64,000 nt of DNA from Halorhabdus amylolytica (GTDB taxonomy: Archaea; Halobacteriota; Halobacteria; Halobacteriales; Haloarculaceae). The stretch covers positions 1 through 64,000 of the forward strand of contig NZ_SPQG01000009.1 of NCBI RefSeq assembly GCF_004944975.1, read 5' to 3'. This document shows, piece after piece, positions 61,488 through 64,000 of this stretch. Numbering within the stretch: the stretch's first letter is position 1; each line of letters starts with the position of its first letter. Both the position numbers and the translations under genes were made by a program. Under the pieces are notes generated by a model. The model did not search any database, was not told where the DNA came from, and saw only the letters and a list, made by a program, of their open reading frames with translations.

Positions 61488-61882
61488 ACCTGAGATACCT
61501 CTATACGGTGGTATATGTCTTGTGTCCGGTGTCCCAGAATCGGATGGACCATCTTCGACACCCGCGCGTGAGGCACAGACCGTCGGCCATGAACAGGATG
61601 ACGGTGGATTTGCTTGCACTTGTCTTCGGACACGAAGGTTCATTTATATACTTCTCAGTGGATCGATCCCATCCGGTATCGAACGTAGACCCGGACACGG
61701 AGCCGTGGTAGCGGCCGTCAGGCCCGACTGAATCACACAAGACTTATTACAGGAGGGATTGGGAATACGTCATGTATGTCTGCACCTGGTGTGGCCACCG
61801 GGTACTCCCGTCGACACGTCGTCGCTGATGTCGATGATGTCGTCGGTGGTGCGCTGGGTGCAGCAAACACAACTAACAAACC
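61488..61882. promoter_or_regulatory. Long regulatory region before the S-layer gene
   Basis: A 395-bp region. It contains the minus-strand promoter of the secreted-protein gene on the left. For the S-layer gene there are two TATA candidates: TTTATATA at 61643-61650 and CTTATTA at 61743-61749. The second would start a transcript near 61772, giving a leader of ~111 nt that opens with a tiny ORF (61772-61828). An AGGAGG lies at 61751-61756. The middle part is free of convincing genes. Confidence 0.5.
61772..61828 (+). CDS. Possible 18-codon upstream ORF in the S-layer leader
   Basis: ATG-started frame encoding MYVCTWCGHRVLPSTRRR and ending in TGA, 54 nt before the S-layer ATG. The CTWCGH string is zinc-knuckle-like, but with one Cys pair only. 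A CTTATTA box ends 23 nt before the ATG, the spacing of a leaderless haloarchaeal mRNA, so translation could begin at the very 5' end. It may be an uORF influencing the S-layer gene, or chance. Confidence 0.35.
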   Translation: MYVCTWCGHRVLPSTRRR

Positions 61883-64000
61883 ATGACAACAGACACAAAC
61901 GAAAAACTGCGTGCGGTGACGCTCGCAGCGCTGATGGTGCTGTCGGTATTTGCAGCCACCGTCGCGTTCTCGGGCGGCGCTGCCGCAGGAAATCGGGCCG
62001 CTAGTGGCGGCACGGAGATCGTGTATTTAGGCGAAGAAGACGTCGATCTAGGTGGCCTTTCCGATGCGCCTAGTTCAGGTACAGTCACATTCATCGGTGA
62101 CTCCGGAGATGCTGATGGTGACGTCGTTACTATCGGCGACGTCACTAGCGTCGATATCGACGACTTCATGACCGGCGCATACTATGTCGATGGACCTAAC
62201 GAAGACATCGATCTCAGCGTCCAGCAACACGAGATCGATGGTCTGACGATTTACTCGGGTAGCGGCACAAGCGGTGCCGAGATCCAGGGTGAATCCATCC
62301 CGACCACGCAGAACACCGTCACGGTTGAGGCCGAAGGTAACTTCGAAGAAGCATACCAGAACGTCGGAACCGCTCCGTTCGCGGAACTGACCGTCGAACA
62401 GGACGGTCTCGACGTCACGAACGAAGTCCTCGCCAGCGGTGAAGATGCAGTCTTCGCAGGTAGCAGCAGTGATCTCATCGACACGATCGAGCTTGACCTC
62501 TCATCGATCGACACCGGTGATGTCACGGTGACTGTCGAAGGGTACGAGTTCGACGGCGAGAACCCGCTCCCTAACGACGACTACAGTGGCGCTTCCAACA
62601 CGAAGACGTTCACCATCCGTGACGACGAGAACACCGTCTCGCTGAACAAGGAGGAAGTCACCCGCGGCGAGAACGTTCAGGCGACCGTCGAGGGCGCCCC
62701 CGGCGAGTGGACCTGGGTTCGCATCGACACTGGTGACCTCGATGTCCCGTCCGGCACGACTGTCAATGCTGACCAGGTCTTCCGTCGCGCCGGTGACTAC
62801 GAGACGATCACGGGCACCAGCAATGACAACTACGTCGGTGCGAGCGTCGACCTCGGTGACGCTGGCTCCGGAACGGTCAGCATCAACACGGAGTATCTCG
62901 ACACCGGCACGGTTGACATCGAAATGACCGAGACTGCTGGCTCCGAGAGTGCCACCGACCTTCAGGGCGATGGCGACGTCGCCAGTGCCTCCGTCTCGGT
63001 GAACGAGAAGGCGATCTCGGTCGACTCGTCGCCCAACAGCGTCCGTATCGGTGAGGACTTCACGATCAACGGTACCGCGTCCGAGAGCGATGACGTCAAG
63101 GCGTGGGCCAAGATCGGCGACCGGTACGAACCGCTGTACGAGGATGCCCAAGACGGTGACCTCGCCGAGGACAACGTCGAATCGGATGGCACGTTCGAGA
63201 TTACCGTCGACTCCAGTGACGTGATCGACCTTCCGGACTCCTACCGGATCGCGATCACCGCCGACACGAACCAGGGAGCGACGAACAGCATCGACACGTC
63301 CACCTACAGCGAAGTCGATGTCAAGACATCCATCTCGGTGCGCTCCGTCGAGGGCGACCTCTCGGCGCAGCTGTCCACCGACCGCATCGCTGCGTCCGTT
63401 GGTGACGAAGTGACTCTGTCCGGCGGTGCCTTCGGTCAGGGCGACAACGTCCGGCTGTACGTTATCGGTCCGCGCGGAAGCGTCCAGAACGCCAACGGTG
63501 GAACGATCACGACGGTCGGCGGTGCTGACAAGGTCTCCATCGACGAGAACCAGTTCGAAGAGGACATCTCCGGCTTCAACAACCGGGGCACGTACAACCT
63601 CTTCGTCGTCGGTCAGGGTCGTGACGGTGATTACGGCGTCGAGAGCCCGGGTACCAGCCTCTCTGGCGTGACCCAGCAGCAGGCGCTGGAAGTCATCCGA
63701 GACCAGTACAACCAGGCCGGATCCGACAACCCGATGGTCGAGCTCTCGCTGCAGGCCCAGAACCCGCAGCTGAGTATCGACGACTTCACGACCAACGGTC
63801 AGGTCGGTCAGGGTGAAGTCACCATCACTGGTGAGTCCAACCGTGAAGACGAGACGGTCGTCTTCATCGAGGTTCTCGACGACAGCGATAACGTCATCGC
63901 GAGCACCGAAGCCGAAGTCGACGGCGCAAGCAGCTCGTGGGAGACCACGATCGACATGTCCAATGTTGAGACCGGTTCCTACACGCTGCGTGCCGACGAT
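61883..64000 (+). CDS. csg: S-layer glycoprotein (N-terminal 706 codons, continues past window)
   Basis: The gene is open to the right edge. MTTDTNEKLRAVTLAALMVL begins a long haloarchaeal-type signal peptide ending near GGAAA. Repeated Ig-like beta domains follow, Asp/Thr/Ser-rich and with N-glycosylation sequons such as INGTASE. It includes EVTRGENVQATVEGAPGEWT and SQTD-type strands (VSVNEKAISVDSSPNSVRIG). These fit the major cell-wall protein of haloarchaea, normally ~800-900 residues with a C-terminal PGF-CTERM anchor, which lies outside the window. Confidence 0.88.
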   Translation, partial: MTTDTNEKLRAVTLAALMVLSVFAATVAFSGGAAAGNRAASGGTEIVYLGEEDVDLGGLSDAPSSGTVTFIGDSGDADGDVVTIGDVTSVDIDDFMTGAYYVDGPNEDIDLSVQQHEIDGLTIYSGSGTSGAEIQGESIPTTQNTVTVEAEGNFEEAYQNVGTAPFAELTVEQDGLDVTNEVLASGEDAVFAGSSSDLIDTIELDLSSIDTGDVTVTVEGYEFDGENPLPNDDYSGASNTKTFTIRDDENTVSLNKEEVTRGENVQATVEGAPGEWTWVRIDTGDLDVPSGTTVNADQVFRRAGDYETITGTSNDNYVGASVDLGDAGSGTVSINTEYLDTGTVDIEMTETAGSESATDLQGDGDVASASVSVNEKAISVDSSPNSVRIGEDFTINGTASESDDVKAWAKIGDRYEPLYEDAQDGDLAEDNVESDGTFEITVDSSDVIDLPDSYRIAITADTNQGATNSIDTSTYSEVDVKTSISVRSVEGDLSAQLSTDRIAASVGDEVTLSGGAFGQGDNVRLYVIGPRGSVQNANGGTITTVGGADKVSIDENQFEEDISGFNNRGTYNLFVVGQGRDGDYGVESPGTSLSGVTQQQALEVIRDQYNQAGSDNPMVELSLQAQNPQLSIDDFTTNGQVGQGEVTITGESNREDETVVFIEVLDDSDNVIASTEAEVDGASSSWETTIDMSNVETGSYTLRADD

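Noticed and set aside
1-64000. rRNA genes, tRNA genes, insertion sequences or integrases
   Set aside because: I found no tRNA T-arm pattern in a credible fold, no rRNA core sequence and no DDE, IS200/IS605 or tyrosine recombinase protein.

Overview
The window is a GC-rich (roughly two thirds G+C), gene-dense piece of a haloarchaeal chromosome. The proteins are acidic. Core genes are archaeal: TFB, aIF5B/IF-2, S8e, Pus10, Nob1, CetZ, secF before secD, CarS, a pyruvoyl arginine decarboxylase and an S-layer glycoprotein. Many starts sit about 24-31 nt after a TATA-like box, as in leaderless haloarchaeal transcripts. Two GH127 arabinofuranosidase-type genes together with a cytosolic [NiFe] hydrogenase suggest a sugar-degrading, facultatively fermentative genus such as Halorhabdus. 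The genus is inference only.

Layout. 1-5.2 kb: the phosphate uptake operon pstS-C-A-B (minus strand; pstB runs off the left edge) divergent from a PhoU/AbrB regulator. 5.3-6.2 kb: a composite pseudogene made of the front of an HTH regulator and the back of an alpha/beta hydrolase. 6.2-16.4 kb: housekeeping genes (S8e, PyrF, CarS, HemC-CobA-HemD) and an ArsR-ACR3 arsenite resistance pair. 16.4-23.4 kb: TFB, RNase HI, a PadR-type regulator, inorganic pyrophosphatase, an alkaline-phosphatase-superfamily enzyme and CetZ. 23.6-28.1 kb: a four-subunit group-3b-type [NiFe] hydrogenase with its maturation protease, divergent from pdaD. 28.9-32.4 kb: infB, with a two-gene module lying between the true 3' end of infB and a decayed copy of that end. 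32.5-42.0 kb: an accessory stretch with secreted and membrane proteins sharing a promoter motif, a multibranched hairpin structure, an aldo/keto reductase, two GH127 enzymes and an epimerase. 42.3-54.8 kb: core genes again (PRC-barrel, Nob1, CPBP protease, an IMPDH/GMP-reductase relative, SecF/SecD, RNase HII, Pus10, a flippase, CheF, an HTH-10 regulator). 55.1-64 kb: cell-envelope genes (a CARDB-like exported protein plus an RND/HAE3 exporter, two further envelope proteins, and the start of the S-layer glycoprotein gene with a small upstream ORF).

The most notable signals are: (i) the hydrogenase operon, whose small subunit has Asp where the proximal cluster normally has Cys; (ii) a 132-nt array of four perfect short hairpins closed by a 9-bp stem directly after a stop codon; (iii) the infB 3'-end duplication around a two-gene module; and (iv) repeated short duplications that span or touch gene stop codons at several independent places. 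I saw no tRNA, rRNA, CRISPR array or transposase gene.
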